Assembly: GCA_019747875.1 (NCBI GenBank)
Contig: JAIEQI010000082.1
Location: forward strand, 1-45,120
Direction: 5' to 3'
Origin: Candidatus Obscuribacterales bacterium
GTDB taxonomy: Bacteria > Cyanobacteriota > Vampirovibrionia > Obscuribacterales > Obscuribacteraceae
Length of the DNA stretch: 45,120 nt
A model generated the notes under the pieces. The model was not told the origin of the DNA. It did not search any database and was given only the letters and a program-made list of their open reading frames with translations. The translations under genes and the position numbers were made by a program. Shown piece by piece: positions 22,268-31,017 of the stretch (positions are counted from its first letter, which is position 1; the number at the start of each line of letters is the position of its first letter).

Positions 22268-24691
22268 ATGTCCGAAACGCAGGGCCCCCCCGCCCTCGGG
22301 CGGTCGCTTGCGCCCCAGCATGATTTGCTGGACGCTAAGCTCGATCAACAAAAAACAGCGAGTAAAGCGCTTCTTTACGCTGTCAACTTCGAAGATGCTG
22401 CAGGTATTACTGAGCAGGTGAAAAGCCGCGCGCGGAAGGTCCTTGCCGAGCACAAAGAAGACCAAGCAAAACCAAATACGCAAGCGCCCTTCACCATAGA
22501 CCCGAAAGCAATCGCTGTCGACCCGCGAGTGGGAATTCCGCCCGTAGGGATTGATGCTAATGGCAAAGGAACGGAACTCGGCAAAACAATAGAATTTCTC
22601 GCAAAAGAAGAAAAGCCCGCCGATATATCAAAGAGGCTGGAAGGGCAGGCACAAATCAACACGGCCGGCGAACTCCTGGTTGCTTTGGATAAGGAGAGCA
22701 AGGAGCGGATAGATCTTTACAGACTGGAGCTTTCAGTAACATCCGGCAAGGAAGAACGCGAGCAAAAGGAGAAAGAACTTCGCAACTTTATTGAAAGCCG
22801 CAGCCCAAAAACAGTAAGCGATGGTGTCTATGCCGAATTGGTCAAAACACCGTCCTATTCCGATCTATACAGTGCCATGAGCACAGTCCAAAAAGATCAA
22901 ATGACAAATATTGTCGCCGAAGCGCGTGAACTCATAGTCGGAAGAGCAGCCAAAGCAATATCTGGTGAGGCAAAACTCAAGCAATTTAACGAGGCTTTGC
23001 AAAAGTTCGACGAAAGAGCAGCAGCCCGTAATCTGCCGGAGTCCGAAAGACTGGGCGTTTACATGCAGCTCAATCGCATACTTGACCCCGCGGCAAAGTT
23101 ACCGCAAGGGAACGCCGGACTTCTGGCAAAAACATTGGTCAGCAATGCAGCCGACCCGACAACTATTGATCAAGGTGCTCACAACACTTGCAATGTCACG
23201 ACGCTTGAGTGCCGTCTTTACACGCAGGAACCATCGACAGTTGCACGCGTTGTTGCCGATGTAGCCGTCACCGGGCAGTTCAAAACAGCGGACGGTTCGG
23301 TAATACGTCCCGAAAGTTTGGCTCCAGATCTCGAGGCGAAGTTTGATCCAACACCTGATGGCTTAAGAAATTATGCCAGCCTCGTCTTCCAAAACACCGC
23401 CATCAATGTCCACTGGATGAGAAAAGACACGCTTCCGGGCGGCGTCATGGCGGGCAAGGGTAACATCGAATATCGGCAAGGCAAGCCTGGCGAGCCCGAG
23501 GAATACTTGCTGAATAAATCGGTAAATCCACCTGTAATTCATCACTTCCGATCATTGGATTCCAGTCATCCCTGGTTGGATGTTGACGGGCTGAGCGATA
23601 TCAACGCGCAGATCACCGGCAAGCCATCGAAGGATTTCGGTATTCAAAGATGGTTCTATCCTTCGGAAAGCAATGGTGTCAGCAAGTTTCTGACATTTGG
23701 TGGATTGAAGGAAAAGCTGCAGGAATATAAGGACAAGAATAGTTTCCCGGTAATCATAGCGGTAAACGGAGACCACAAACCATTCGGTAGCGGCAACGGC
23801 TTTGCACCGCATGTGGTGACTGTCACTGATTATGACGCAGCGACAGGTCTGGTTACCCTAGATAACCAATGGGGTAAAGACAACGATATTACAGGGCTTC
23901 CAGGGCAGAAGCAGAAAATCACCGCTCGCGAACTTTATGATGCGATGAGTATGTTTCCTTCCTTCGACTTTATGAAGGAACACGTGGAGAAGAACCTGAA
24001 GGACATTAAGAAGAGCGATATACTGCCGCCGACCATAGCGGCGTTGAGCTCAAAAGGGCTGAGATGGGGACTATCCGGGGCGGCACCGTTGGCGGTGCGC
24101 GGCGGATTGGGAACATTGAGCGAATGGGGCGTCCCCGGAGCAGCAAAGGTCCTTGCAGCAAGCGAAACGAAGATTGGTTCTGCTCTTTTGAGAACGGGAA
24201 CAGGACTTGGAGCCTTCGCCGTCTTTGCAGCAGCGAATGACTTACCTGGGGCATTCAAAGAAGGTAATTCCCGTGGAGTCGGCCGCTTAACAAGAGTGTT
24301 GCTAGACACAGCCGGATTTGACCTCGGTGCACAACTTACGTCAAAAGCAGTCGGTGCCGTCGGCTTAAAATGGGCCCCGGCGCGTCTAGGACTAATGCTG
24401 GCAGCAGGCACAGCCACCGCGACCATACTCGACAGAGTGCTGGGTGAAGGGGCAGAGATTGCCGGCAGCGAACTTTATGAGCGCGGAAGAGACATGTTGA
24501 CTGACAATTCGCAAGTTCACTTGATCAAACCGAAGGCAGAAGTGCGCGATGCGTTCGATGTTCGAAAAAATGATATCGACAACCTGATTAGAATCCAGAT
24601 GCAGAAACCGGTGCCGATCGGCTCACTGGATCCATTGAAGGATAAGCAAGCAGGGAAACCATCGCTAATTCCTCAAACAATGAAACACTAA
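22268..24691 (+). CDS. Large protein with papain-like cysteine-peptidase signature
   Basis: An 807-residue protein. Residues 1-290 are helical and charged, without a signal peptide. The central domain has the order of a papain-like fold: Gln302 and Cys308 in DQGAHNTCNVTTLE, His515 in APHVVTVTDYD, and Asn533 in LDNQWGKDND, giving a plausible Gln-Cys-His-Asn set. The C-terminal third (about 610-750) is rich in Gly and Ala with several weakly hydrophobic segments, perhaps membrane-interacting. A secreted effector, toxin-like or maturation peptidase are all possible. The ATG at 22268 has GGGAG about 11 bases upstream and is preferred over the ATG at 22235. No inhibitor or secretion gene is evident beside it. 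Confidence 0.8.
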   Translation: MSETQGPPALGRSLAPQHDLLDAKLDQQKTASKALLYAVNFEDAAGITEQVKSRARKVLAEHKEDQAKPNTQAPFTIDPKAIAVDPRVGIPPVGIDANGKGTELGKTIEFLAKEEKPADISKRLEGQAQINTAGELLVALDKESKERIDLYRLELSVTSGKEEREQKEKELRNFIESRSPKTVSDGVYAELVKTPSYSDLYSAMSTVQKDQMTNIVAEARELIVGRAAKAISGEAKLKQFNEALQKFDERAAARNLPESERLGVYMQLNRILDPAAKLPQGNAGLLAKTLVSNAADPTTIDQGAHNTCNVTTLECRLYTQEPSTVARVVADVAVTGQFKTADGSVIRPESLAPDLEAKFDPTPDGLRNYASLVFQNTAINVHWMRKDTLPGGVMAGKGNIEYRQGKPGEPEEYLLNKSVNPPVIHHFRSLDSSHPWLDVDGLSDINAQITGKPSKDFGIQRWFYPSESNGVSKFLTFGGLKEKLQEYKDKNSFPVIIAVNGDHKPFGSGNGFAPHVVTVTDYDAATGLVTLDNQWGKDNDITGLPGQKQKITARELYDAMSMFPSFDFMKEHVEKNLKDIKKSDILPPTIAALSSKGLRWGLSGAAPLAVRGGLGTLSEWGVPGAAKVLAASETKIGSALLRTGTGLGAFAVFAAANDLPGAFKEGNSRGVGRLTRVLLDTAGFDLGAQLTSKAVGAVGLKWAPARLGLMLAAGTATATILDRVLGEGAEIAGSELYERGRDMLTDNSQVHLIKPKAEVRDAFDVRKNDIDNLIRIQMQKPVPIGSLDPLKDKQAGKPSLIPQTMKH

Positions 24692-24789
24692 GCCAATTGA
24701 TCGATATCGTAAGAACTCGACAAATAGCGATATTCCAAAGATTTACGCTCTAACGATATTGTTAGTCTTCCACACTTACAATTCTGGAC

Positions 24790-24795
24790 TATAAT
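24790..24795 (+). promoter_or_regulatory. Perfect -10 box upstream of the small-RNA candidate
   Basis: TATAAT at 24790-24795, predicting a start near 24802. The -35 region (CTTCCA at 24767-24772, 17-bp spacing) matches only three consensus bases, so the assignment rests mainly on the -10. Confidence 0.5.
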
Positions 24796-24801
24796 TAGTG
24801 A

Positions 24802-24937
24802 TGTAAGAGAAACCCGATGGAGACGTAAGCTATGACACCCAGTCTACCTTTGTCTTCTAGGGCAGTAGGCAACTAGACTGAGTTCTGCTCAGCCCAGAAC
24901 CTAAAGGACCCCGATTTAAACGGGGTCCTCTTTTTTT
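24802..24937 (+). ncRNA. Candidate free-standing small RNA, family unknown
   Basis: A stretch of about 135 nt between a TATAAT box and a strong terminator, in a gap between convergent genes and without a plausible reading frame. It can form three stems: CAGTCTA/TAGACTG (24840-24846 with 24874-24880), GTTCTG/CAGAAC (24882-24887 with 24895-24900) and the terminator hairpin (24906-24928). The next plus-strand gene is kilobases away, so it is not the leader of a downstream gene. It does not look like 6S, SRP, RNase P or tmRNA. It could also be the processed 3' end of the 22268-24691 transcript. Confidence 0.55.
24906..24937 (+). terminator. Rho-independent terminator
   Basis: Perfect 8-bp GC-rich stem GGACCCCG/CGGGGTCC (24906-24913 with 24921-24928), 7-nt loop, followed by seven T (24931-24937). 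It ends the small-RNA candidate and any read-through from the large peptidase-like gene. Confidence 0.95.
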
Positions 24938-24959
24938 GGGGACGATTCTATTTCAAGAC

Positions 24960-25361
24960 TCAAAGCCGGGGCTTACAGGCTTTCTCCACCCCCAAAACTT
25001 TCTTTGTGTTGTGATCGGTGATCAGTAACTCTTGAAAGATTGGAGTCGGAGTTTTTTGATCCTTCCCCGTATGCTCCACCGAAACACCTTTCACATCCAG
25101 CTTCCTCTTGTTCTGGTCTTCGGCGACATGGTCGAGATCCTTGAAGGTCAATATGTTTGAATTGCGACTTTTTGATTCTTCCTCAACCTGTTTCACAATC
25201 TTCATCTGACCGTCAAAGTCGCGGTTCAGCTGCTGAAAGGCCTCGTCAAAGAGCAGCCTGCAGCCATTGCCTTTTTCCAATTCATCAGTGATGTTTTTGA
25301 TGTCAATCTTGCTCTCTTTTCCTGGCTTTTCTGGCGCCAAAGATTCAAAATCGGTAGTCAT
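24960..25361 (-). CDS. Small charged protein, function unknown
   Basis: A 133-residue, highly charged soluble protein, about a third Lys, Glu and Asp. It is predicted helical in the first half (IDIKNITDELEKGNGCRLLFDEAFQQLNRDFDGQMKIVKQVEEE), with a strand-rich end (TPIFQELLITDHNTKKVLGVEK). The ATG at 25361 has AGGGG about 8 bases upstream and is preferred over an upstream in-frame start at 25466. It lies convergent to the large papain-like gene, beyond the terminator. It belongs to no family I recognise. A functional tie to its neighbours is not shown. Confidence 0.65.
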   Translation of the reverse strand: MTTDFESLAPEKPGKESKIDIKNITDELEKGNGCRLLFDEAFQQLNRDFDGQMKIVKQVEEESKSRNSNILTFKDLDHVAEDQNKRKLDVKGVSVEHTGKDQKTPTPIFQELLITDHNTKKVLGVEKACKPRL

Positions 25362-25496
25362 AGTCGAGCCCCTTATTCTTAGTTTCACCTGAACCCTCTG
25401 CAACGATAAGCGAGATGGTTCAGTAAAACAAGCATTCAGAGCGGCTTTCCGGGGAAGCTCACGCAAAATCAGCGTGCAAATGGGCCAGAACTATTT

Positions 25497-26435
25497 TCAA
25501 AAGGTGAGGTCCACCGCCACTTTATCACCGGACTTCAAATTTACTTGCTCGCCTTTCTTGACACATGCCAGAACGACTACCGCCCCGGGCAGGTTGGTGG
25601 CGAAGCCGTATGCGAATGCTTTTGCGCGCATTCCTTTTTCGCGAGTATCAACCGGTTTCTTAAATACGAACGAGGGACGCGCGGCGCCAGCTATACCCAT
25701 AGCAAGTGGGACACCAAGCATCCCAATCGCAAAGTGACCGGGGATTGGTGCATATGTCGCAATTCTTGCAGCAAGGATTGCGTTTCTTTCGGTATCGGAA
25801 AGTGCAGGACAAGCTTTCACTGTGTTTCCATTTTTATCAATCTGCACCAGACGCCGTGCCCCGCCCGAACTGTTCGACTGAAGGTCGGACCATCGACACA
25901 ATTTTCCCCTAACCGGCCAACTGCGCCCGTCTTGATCTATGATTTCGTCGAAGCTAATGGTGATGCTTGCATCTTTCTTCGTGCGCCTCTTGGAACTAAG
26001 TGTGGCGCACAAAAGCGTTCGTGGTTGCTCAACTGCGACGACGCGCCCTCTTATCAAACAATCGCGGGCAGCTATCAACTTGGCGCCAAACTTACAATCA
26101 TCTTCCAGCCGGCCCCAAACCACATCACCGGGTTTTGCCAACTGACTATTCATATCAGTTTCAAGACAAACATGTTCGATGATCTTCCATCCAGTGACCT
26201 CGACTTGAGAGGCTCGGGGCACAGACTTCAAGGCATCGAAGTTAGCAGCTTTCGCTGGAGGAAAAGGCGCCGAGTTTGTCCTGACTGCGATCTGAATCGG
26301 CGCTGCTCCGGCACCACTCTCAGTATCAGTTGCATGGACAGGGAGGCAAAGTGAAAGCATCGGAAACACCAGCAGAGCCCATAACAAAGCAGTTTTTGCC
26401 TGACGAACGGCAAAGAATTTTATCGGACAAATCAT
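25497..26435 (-). CDS. Exported beta-rich protein, function unknown
   Basis: A 312-residue protein with a signal peptide (ALLWALLVFPMLSLCLPVHA, about residues 17-36). The body alternates short strands, for example GDVVWGRLEDDCKFGAKLIAARDCLIRGRVVAV and ASITISFDEIIDQDGRSWPVRGKLC. A Gly/Ala-rich hydrophobic stretch (HFAIGMLGVPLAMGIAGAARPS) is followed by a C-terminal KSGDKVAVDLTF. The pattern recalls TrbI/VirB10-like or pilus-associated beta-barrel proteins (GRLEDDC and GDKVAVDLTF segments), but this is only a resemblance. The ATG at 26435 has GAGG about 12 bases upstream. Confidence 0.75.
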   Translation of the reverse strand: MICPIKFFAVRQAKTALLWALLVFPMLSLCLPVHATDTESGAGAAPIQIAVRTNSAPFPPAKAANFDALKSVPRASQVEVTGWKIIEHVCLETDMNSQLAKPGDVVWGRLEDDCKFGAKLIAARDCLIRGRVVAVEQPRTLLCATLSSKRRTKKDASITISFDEIIDQDGRSWPVRGKLCRWSDLQSNSSGGARRLVQIDKNGNTVKACPALSDTERNAILAARIATYAPIPGHFAIGMLGVPLAMGIAGAARPSFVFKKPVDTREKGMRAKAFAYGFATNLPGAVVVLACVKKGEQVNLKSGDKVAVDLTF

Positions 26436-26611
26436 CGATCAGTTTAGCCTCATACTAGCTGATAAAACGGAATACCCAGTCAAGCAGACCGATTCCGGAC
26501 TTTCAGTATAGCCAACGGGCAGACCAATGCATATACCCTAGCGGGGTTAAGCTTTGCAGGAGCAAGAATGCTTTGGTGGCGTTAAGCAGTTTGATTCAAA
26601 TTTGCTGTGGC

Positions 26612-27310
26612 TCACTCAAATGGCTTCAAATCTGCTTTTCGCTTGAGTTGTTCAACGAATTCCGTATGTTCTGCACTGGCAAGCCCCTGATCAATTGTTT
26701 GCATCGAAACATCATAGTCCATCGAAAGAAGCGCTTCTTCATTGATCCAGAGACCTGGAAATATGCGGGATCTAAAAATGCCTTTATCAGAGCGAACTCG
26801 ACGATGAGATTCTTGCAGTTCAAACCAATAAATTTCTTTCGGTGACAGGCATACAACCATATACTCCAAAACGCCAAACTTTGAATAGCGATCTAGTTTT
26901 CGATGCAAATCGATAGCTCTGCTGCTGTGAGCCACTTCCGCTACAAACTCGGGAGCACCATCGATATAATTGTCGTAAGTCGTTTTTGACTGCCCACCAC
27001 TTCCAGGCAGAATCCGCATACATAGATCTGGCTGAAGCTCGTCCTTTTTGCCCAGAAAAATAGTGGCATTATCACAGCCTTCCACCCCAGGAGTTTTTGC
27101 TGCATACCTATCGAAAATGGAACTTAAACGCATATGGCTTTTCGCATGAGGTCGCTTAAGTGGCATTGAAACATAGACTATTCCACCAATGAGCTCAGCC
27201 TTGAAGTCATCAGGCATAGTCTCATAAATGTCATGAAACTCTTGCCGCGACATTCGGTCTCCAGTGTTGAGACCTATAGACAAAGGCAGAGGCTGAGATT
27301 TTTCTGACAT
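26612..27310 (-). CDS. Uma2 family (DUF820) PD-(D/E)XK endonuclease-like protein
   Basis: A 232-residue protein of the Uma2/DUF820 family, abundant in cyanobacteria and relatives and predicted to have a restriction-endonuclease fold. Recognisable pieces are AELIGGIVYVSMP (Glu39), QPDLCMRI (Asp95), GAPEFVAEVAHSS (Glu125), then RKLDRYSKFGVLEYMVV. The cellular role of the family is not known; many copies are linked to mobile or plastic regions. GGAGG is 7 bases from the ATG at 27310; an in-frame frame up to 27394 is rejected. The last about 20 residues are helical and charged. Confidence 0.92.
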   Translation of the reverse strand: MSEKSQPLPLSIGLNTGDRMSRQEFHDIYETMPDDFKAELIGGIVYVSMPLKRPHAKSHMRLSSIFDRYAAKTPGVEGCDNATIFLGKKDELQPDLCMRILPGSGGQSKTTYDNYIDGAPEFVAEVAHSSRAIDLHRKLDRYSKFGVLEYMVVCLSPKEIYWFELQESHRRVRSDKGIFRSRIFPGLWINEEALLSMDYDVSMQTIDQGLASAEHTEFVEQLKRKADLKPFE

Positions 27311-27672
27311 GCTCACACCTCCACACCGTGCCATACATATGCATAGCACGAAGTTCGTGGATAGGCAAGCCGGATACGCGGCTGCAGATGCCAATCATCG
27401 AGTTCTTTCCCTCGACGTGGGGGGGCATTGCAGGCTGCTGCCGAGCTTAGATTCAGAAACGAGCGGAAAGCGACTTCGCCTGAGCTGGACGAGGCAATCT
27501 CGTTGGCACCCCGCGCCCATCGCCCGATCCAGATCTCTGACATGGTATAGTATATGCGGCATGAAGGACAAAATGCAGGAAACGCAGGTGATTGCTCACT
27601 TGCGCTCCTACATTCTGCCCCGCGGAAACGGAAGGAAGAAGGATTTGCTCCAACTCCCTTCCGCAGAACCGC
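27311..27672. other. Intergenic region
   Basis: About 360 bp between the end of the M28 peptidase gene and the Uma2 gene on the same strand. I see no gene, repeat copy or terminator. A TATACT box on the minus strand at 27549-27554 could be a -10 for the Uma2 gene but has no good -35. Confidence 0.35.
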
Positions 27673-28818
27673 TTAGCGAACCTTGCAGCCCGCCAACTGG
27701 AACGTCGCGACGGCCACCATCTTGATCACTTCCGCCATGTAGGGGAGGTTCAAGGTGCTGACACGGTCAGACGTCGTGTGGTAGTTCGGGTTGAAGTCCT
27801 CGTCCGTGAACGGATCAGAGACCAGCACGGCCATCCACTTGTGGTTCTGGAAGCCGGCGTGGTCGCTGCGGTTCTCGACCGCACGGTTGTGCGTATCGAC
27901 CGGGCTGAGGTTCAGTCCGTACTGCTTGGCGGCGCGAGCGAGAATCTCGACCAGCTTGTGGGCACCGTGCTTGTTCACGTCGTCGTGAATGTCGACACGG
28001 TGATCCTCACGCTTGCAGTAGCCGATCATGTCCATCTCGATCATGCCGATCTTCTCGAAGTTCTCCTTCTCGATCGCATCCGAGTAGGCGTAGCTGCCGT
28101 ACAGCCCCTGCTCTTCACAGGTGAAGTGCACGAGGCGGATGGTGAAGTCGTTGTCCACCTTCGTGAGCAGTTTCGCCAGCTGCATGATGCCGACCGTGCC
28201 GGAAGCGTCATCGTCGGCGCCAGGGGCGACCTTCTCGGTACGCCACGGGTTGCCGGCGGTCGAGTCGAGGTGCGCGCCACCAACGAAGCACTTGCGCGGG
28301 TTCACCTTACCGGGGAACTCGACCACCAGGTTGTGGAACTTGGTGCCGCGAATCTTGTACTCGTGACGGAACGTCTTCAGACCCAGACCAGCGTAGTACG
28401 CCTCCAGATACTGGTGGGCGAGCTCGAGCTGGCCGGCATGGCTGTTGCGGCTGACGATCTGCTTGGTCTCGCCGGCGAGCGTGAAGGTTTGCTCACCAGT
28501 GATATCGCGCAGTTGCGTCTCGATTTCGCTGACCGAAACCGTCGCAATCAGAGCCGCGACCTTGGGGTCGGCCGGCGGGAGATTCGAGTAGTCGATCGGG
28601 TTGACGATGTGCGCAGTGCGACGCTGTTCCGCCTGGTCGTACTTGCAGATGTGGACGCCGGTCCCTTCGTGCTCGTGATGCTCGTGCCGATTGGCGCCGT
28701 GCACCGAACTGAGGGGCGTCGACTCATAGAAGTTCTTCCAGATCCACCAACCGACGACGGCGGCGACCGGAACAGCAAGAATCAGGGCATAGAGCCCATC
28801 GATGCCAAAAATGTTCAT
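27673..28818 (-). CDS. Membrane-anchored M28-family zinc peptidase
   Basis: A 381-residue protein with an N-terminal transmembrane anchor (about residues 6-28), a His-rich juxtamembrane patch (HEHHEHEGTGVH, about 45-56) and an M28 peptidase domain. Metal and catalytic motifs are GGAHLDS (His183), PGADDDASG (Asp about 202) and FTCEEQGLYGS (Glu235/236), followed by a late DHAGF and NYHTTSD. It should cleave amino-terminal residues or dipeptides outside the membrane. AAGGAG lies 8 bases from the ATG at 28818; an upstream extension to 28917 is rejected. GC content is far above both neighbours (43 of 60 bases at 28201-28260), which suggests recent transfer. Confidence 0.9.
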   Translation of the reverse strand: MNIFGIDGLYALILAVPVAAVVGWWIWKNFYESTPLSSVHGANRHEHHEHEGTGVHICKYDQAEQRRTAHIVNPIDYSNLPPADPKVAALIATVSVSEIETQLRDITGEQTFTLAGETKQIVSRNSHAGQLELAHQYLEAYYAGLGLKTFRHEYKIRGTKFHNLVVEFPGKVNPRKCFVGGAHLDSTAGNPWRTEKVAPGADDDASGTVGIMQLAKLLTKVDNDFTIRLVHFTCEEQGLYGSYAYSDAIEKENFEKIGMIEMDMIGYCKREDHRVDIHDDVNKHGAHKLVEILARAAKQYGLNLSPVDTHNRAVENRSDHAGFQNHKWMAVLVSDPFTDEDFNPNYHTTSDRVSTLNLPYMAEVIKMVAVATFQLAGCKVR

Positions 28819-29534
28819 GGCAAGTCTCCTTGTTGCGTGCGATAACCGCCGCGGCCGAGTCGATAGAATCGACCGCGACTTGGAGGTTAATCGGCACAGT
28901 GTTTTTCGAATGACCATTCAGCAGCCGGCTTGCCTAGCGAGGCCCGCCTTGATACAGCCGTGCAAGTGATTGCACAACTGCTCGATGCTGAAAACTGAGG
29001 TTCTACCTGACTTTCGGGGAAAACGAAAGCTTATTCGAAAGTGACTAAATGAAGCGCGGTTGCAGGATTTGTTGTTGTGTTTGACTGGTCCTGAAAAGTT
29101 CGAAAGTGATAGGTAGATCCTTAGCCTATTCTCGCGAAATCATGACAGTCAAGGATTTCAGCTGGTTAAATAACCGGAAAACTACGTAGGCAGCTCTTAA
29201 GCCGAACTCACTTCGTTTTTTTCCAGACCAGCTTTTGGGCATATAGATCCGCCCCCAGCAAGCATATACAGAAATGCTTAGCAAAAGCTAAGCTTCCCCC
29301 AGCAGCAGCTGGCTGCGACGAGCTGCGCTACCTGTTACCAGCGGGGAATTCCATTGCTGACATCGGCGCTGCCATTGCTGACATCGTCTGTCTGTAAGCA
29401 TTCCTTAGCGTCAGCATCGCCATTTGATTTGCAGATCGAAGAAACCATGCCAAAATTGCCATGTTAGCCGACTCTCTTCTTTTCAACTAAAGCTGAGATT
29501 GGCGACAGCCAGCGAAACACCAGAGCGTTTCTAG
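28819..29534. other. Long intergenic region with hairpin and direct repeat
   Basis: About 715 bp without a supported gene. The first 100 bp share the high GC content of the M28 gene and include GTCGAT-AGA-ATCGAC near 28859-28873. Further on are a perfect hairpin GCTTAGC-AAAA-GCTAAGC (29276-29293) without a T-run and a 15-bp direct repeat CCATTGCTGACATCG (29351-29365 and 29372-29386). The tsaC promoter should be at the right end but is not obvious. Confidence 0.5.
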
Positions 29535-30539
29535 ATGACCGAAACCACAAACATGGCAGTCAAAGAGGCCGCCGAATTACTAGCCAACGGACGACTTGTC
29601 GCGTTCCCAACGGAAACAGTTTATGGCTTGGGAGCCGATGCTTCTAACGACGAAGCACTCGAGAATCTGTTCAAAGTCAAAGGGCGCCCCACCAAGCATC
29701 CAGTAATCGTTCATCTGGCCGAACATGAGCAAGTAGGTGATTGGTGCGCCGAACTTCCTGATGCTGCCATTGTGTTGGGAAAACTATTTTGGCCAGGTCC
29801 GATGACCCTGGTGCTCAAAAAGGCTGAACATGTTCACGACATGATAACAGGTGGTCAAGACACTGTCGCAATTCGCATTCCAAGCCATCCGATGGCTCAA
29901 GAGCTGCTGCGCGAGTTCGGAAAAGGTATCGCAGCTCCTTCAGCTAATAAGTTCGGCCGTTTGAGTCCGACTTCGGCAGAAGATGTCAAAGCCGAATTAG
30001 GCGACGAGATTGCCATGATTTTAGATGGCGGTCCTTGCCAAGTCGGAATTGAATCGACCATTATCGATGTTTCCGGTGCAGTCCCTCGCATTCTACGTCC
30101 CGGCATAATTCAGACTGAAAGCATTTATGTAGCGCTGCACGAAGTGTCGCTGGAAGTTCCGGAAGCAGCAAAAGGTGATGCTCCAAGAGTCCCAGGAAGC
30201 ATGACTGCGCACTATTCACCGACAACCCCGCTTCGCCTTGTTCCCTCAGACAACTTCATCAAGGACGTGGAACAGCTCGAACGAGAAGGACAGGAAGTGG
30301 CCGTTCTCTCATTCCAAAACGCGCCACTATTGCAAAAACGATGGATTACGAGCTCGCGCTTCCCGGCTCACTACGCGCACACCCTTTACAAGAATCTGCG
30401 AAAGCTTGACTCGCTTGGCTCCGACTTAATAGTGGTTGAGCAGCCGCCCAAGGAAAGTGATTGGGAAGGCATCAACGACAGACTATTGAGAGCTGCCGGG
30501 ATGGGTGACTCCGCAGCGGAGGCATGCGATGGCTCCTAA
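29535..30539 (+). CDS. tsaC: L-threonylcarbamoyladenylate synthase, Sua5/YwlC long form
   Basis: Makes threonylcarbamoyl-AMP from threonine, bicarbonate and ATP, the first step of the t6A37 tRNA modification. The YrdC domain (residues about 5-190) shows GRLVAFPTETVYGLGADA, FKVKGRPTKHPVIVH, WPGPMTLVL, VAIRIPSHPMA and GIAAPSANKFGRLSPT. The C-terminal Sua5 domain (about 225-330) makes this the long Sua5/YwlC type. The ATG at 29535 has no strong ribosome binding site; an ATG at 29553 is an alternative. The end overlaps the purE start by 11 bases, so tsaC-purE-purK form one operon. Confidence 0.96.
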   Translation: MTETTNMAVKEAAELLANGRLVAFPTETVYGLGADASNDEALENLFKVKGRPTKHPVIVHLAEHEQVGDWCAELPDAAIVLGKLFWPGPMTLVLKKAEHVHDMITGGQDTVAIRIPSHPMAQELLREFGKGIAAPSANKFGRLSPTSAEDVKAELGDEIAMILDGGPCQVGIESTIIDVSGAVPRILRPGIIQTESIYVALHEVSLEVPEAAKGDAPRVPGSMTAHYSPTTPLRLVPSDNFIKDVEQLEREGQEVAVLSFQNAPLLQKRWITSSRFPAHYAHTLYKNLRKLDSLGSDLIVVEQPPKESDWEGINDRLLRAAGMGDSAAEACDGS

Positions 30540-31017
30540 AGCCCTGGTTGCGATAATCATGGGCAGCAAATCTGATTGGGAAACGATGCGGCACGCCCGC
30601 GATATTCTCAACCAGTTTGAAGTCCCAAACGAGTGCAAGATTGTCTCGGCGCACCGCACCCCGGAGTTGATGCGCGAGTTCGCCCATAGCGCGGAAGATA
30701 GAGGATTGAAGGTAATCATTGCCGGAGCTGGCGGCGCAGCTCATCTTCCGGGTATGGTATCAGCACAGACAAGCGTGCCAGTGCTGGGTGTCCCTATCGA
30801 AAGCCAAGCCCTTAAAGGCTTAGACTCGCTTTTGTCGATCGTTCAAATGCCGGCCGGAATTCCAACAGGAACGCTAGCCATTGGTCGTTCAGGCGCTATA
30901 AATGCAGCACTTTTGGCAGTTGCAATATTGGCGAATGAGGACAAGTCGCTTCGAACACGATTGAAAGAATATCGCTCAAAACAAGAAGAGAAGGTTCTGA
31001 TGGAGATTCTTGACTGA
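30529..31017 (+). CDS. purE: N5-carboxyaminoimidazole ribonucleotide mutase PurE
   Basis: Moves the carboxylate of N5-CAIR to give CAIR in purine biosynthesis, acting after PurK. The 162-residue protein has the PurE signature: AIIMGSKSDWETM, VSAHRTPELM, VIIAGAGGAAHLPGMVSA and PVLGVPIES, and ends as a class I (mutase) PurE. GGAGG lies 7 bases before the ATG at 30529. A GTG at 30505 in the same frame would add eight residues and is less likely. Its stop codon shares a base with the purK ATG (TGATG). Confidence 0.97.
   Translation: MAPKALVAIIMGSKSDWETMRHARDILNQFEVPNECKIVSAHRTPELMREFAHSAEDRGLKVIIAGAGGAAHLPGMVSAQTSVPVLGVPIESQALKGLDSLLSIVQMPAGIPTGTLAIGRSGAINAALLAVAILANEDKSLRTRLKEYRSKQEEKVLMEILD

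Noticed and set aside
24802..24937. Riboswitch or leader of a downstream gene
   Set aside because: The terminator closes the unit and the next gene is on the opposite strand, so no gene is available to control in cis.
27592..28845. 417-codon open frame on the plus strand opposite the M28 peptidase gene
   Set aside because: It is the antisense of a high-GC gene with clear M28 motifs. The translation is rich in Val, Arg, Asp and Leu without recognisable domains, a typical shadow frame.
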